Program-made: the position numbers and the translations under genes | Notes under the pieces: model-generated | What the model was told of the DNA's origin: nothing | Database searches by the model: none | What the model saw: the letters and a program-made list of their open reading frames with translations, nothing else | Source: Bacteroidota bacterium | GTDB lineage: Bacteria > Bacteroidota > Bacteroidia > Chitinophagales > Chitinophagaceae | Assembly: GCA_028877005.1 (NCBI GenBank) | Contig: JAGWPI010000307.1 | Coordinates: forward strand, 1 to 6,369 | Length of the DNA stretch: 6,369 bases | Direction of reading: 5' to 3' | Part shown: piece after piece, positions 6,303-6,369 of the stretch | Layout: each line of letters opens with the position of its first letter | How positions within the stretch are numbered: position 1 is the stretch's first letter

Positions 6303-6369
6303 ATTCAATGCTTTATGGCAAAAAACAATATTCAACAATGGTTTATGAGTAATGATAAAAACCTTTCCC

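Overview
This AT-rich window is a run of housekeeping and accessory genes from a member of the Bacteroidota. The family is probably Chitinophagaceae or a relative, but that is a judgement from protein style, not a measurement. Three things support the phylum: a clear GldC homologue, a Bacteroidota-style -7 promoter box (TATTTTTG) in front of it, and weak or absent Shine-Dalgarno sequences before most starts. All eight supported genes lie on the minus strand, so transcription runs from the right edge to the left edge. I found no rRNA, tRNA, CRISPR array, insertion sequence or phage gene.

In transcription order the right half holds: a family-4-type glycosyltransferase (5172-6302); gldC (4723-5073), which has its own likely promoter; a YqeY/GatB-like protein (4245-4697); and a CvpA-family membrane protein (3625-4143). 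Two terminator-like hairpins with T-rich tails lie in the 195 bp after the cvpA-like gene, at about 3596-3622 and 3491-3521, and probably end that transcript.

The left half holds an alpha/beta hydrolase with a full Ser-Asp-His triad (2650-3429), followed 30 bp later by a two-CBS plus ACT-like regulatory protein (1960-2619). Next comes a secreted single-POTRA beta-barrel protein of the Omp85 (BamA/TamA) superfamily (433-1833). Last is the N-terminal part of NAD kinase (1-266), cut by the window edge. From memory, the CBS gene often directly precedes NAD kinase in Bacteroidota. Here the Omp85-like gene sits between them, and its loop-6 region lacks a recognisable VRGY/F arginine.

For three genes the longest open frame begins upstream of the likely start. 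The barrel protein and glycosyltransferase frames begin at TTG. The gldC frame begins 20 codons before the conserved GldC N-terminus. I chose internal ATG starts for all three. I see no convincing undescribed defence or mobile system. The points most worth checking are the divergent Omp85-like protein and its position, and the regulatory structures in 3430-3624.
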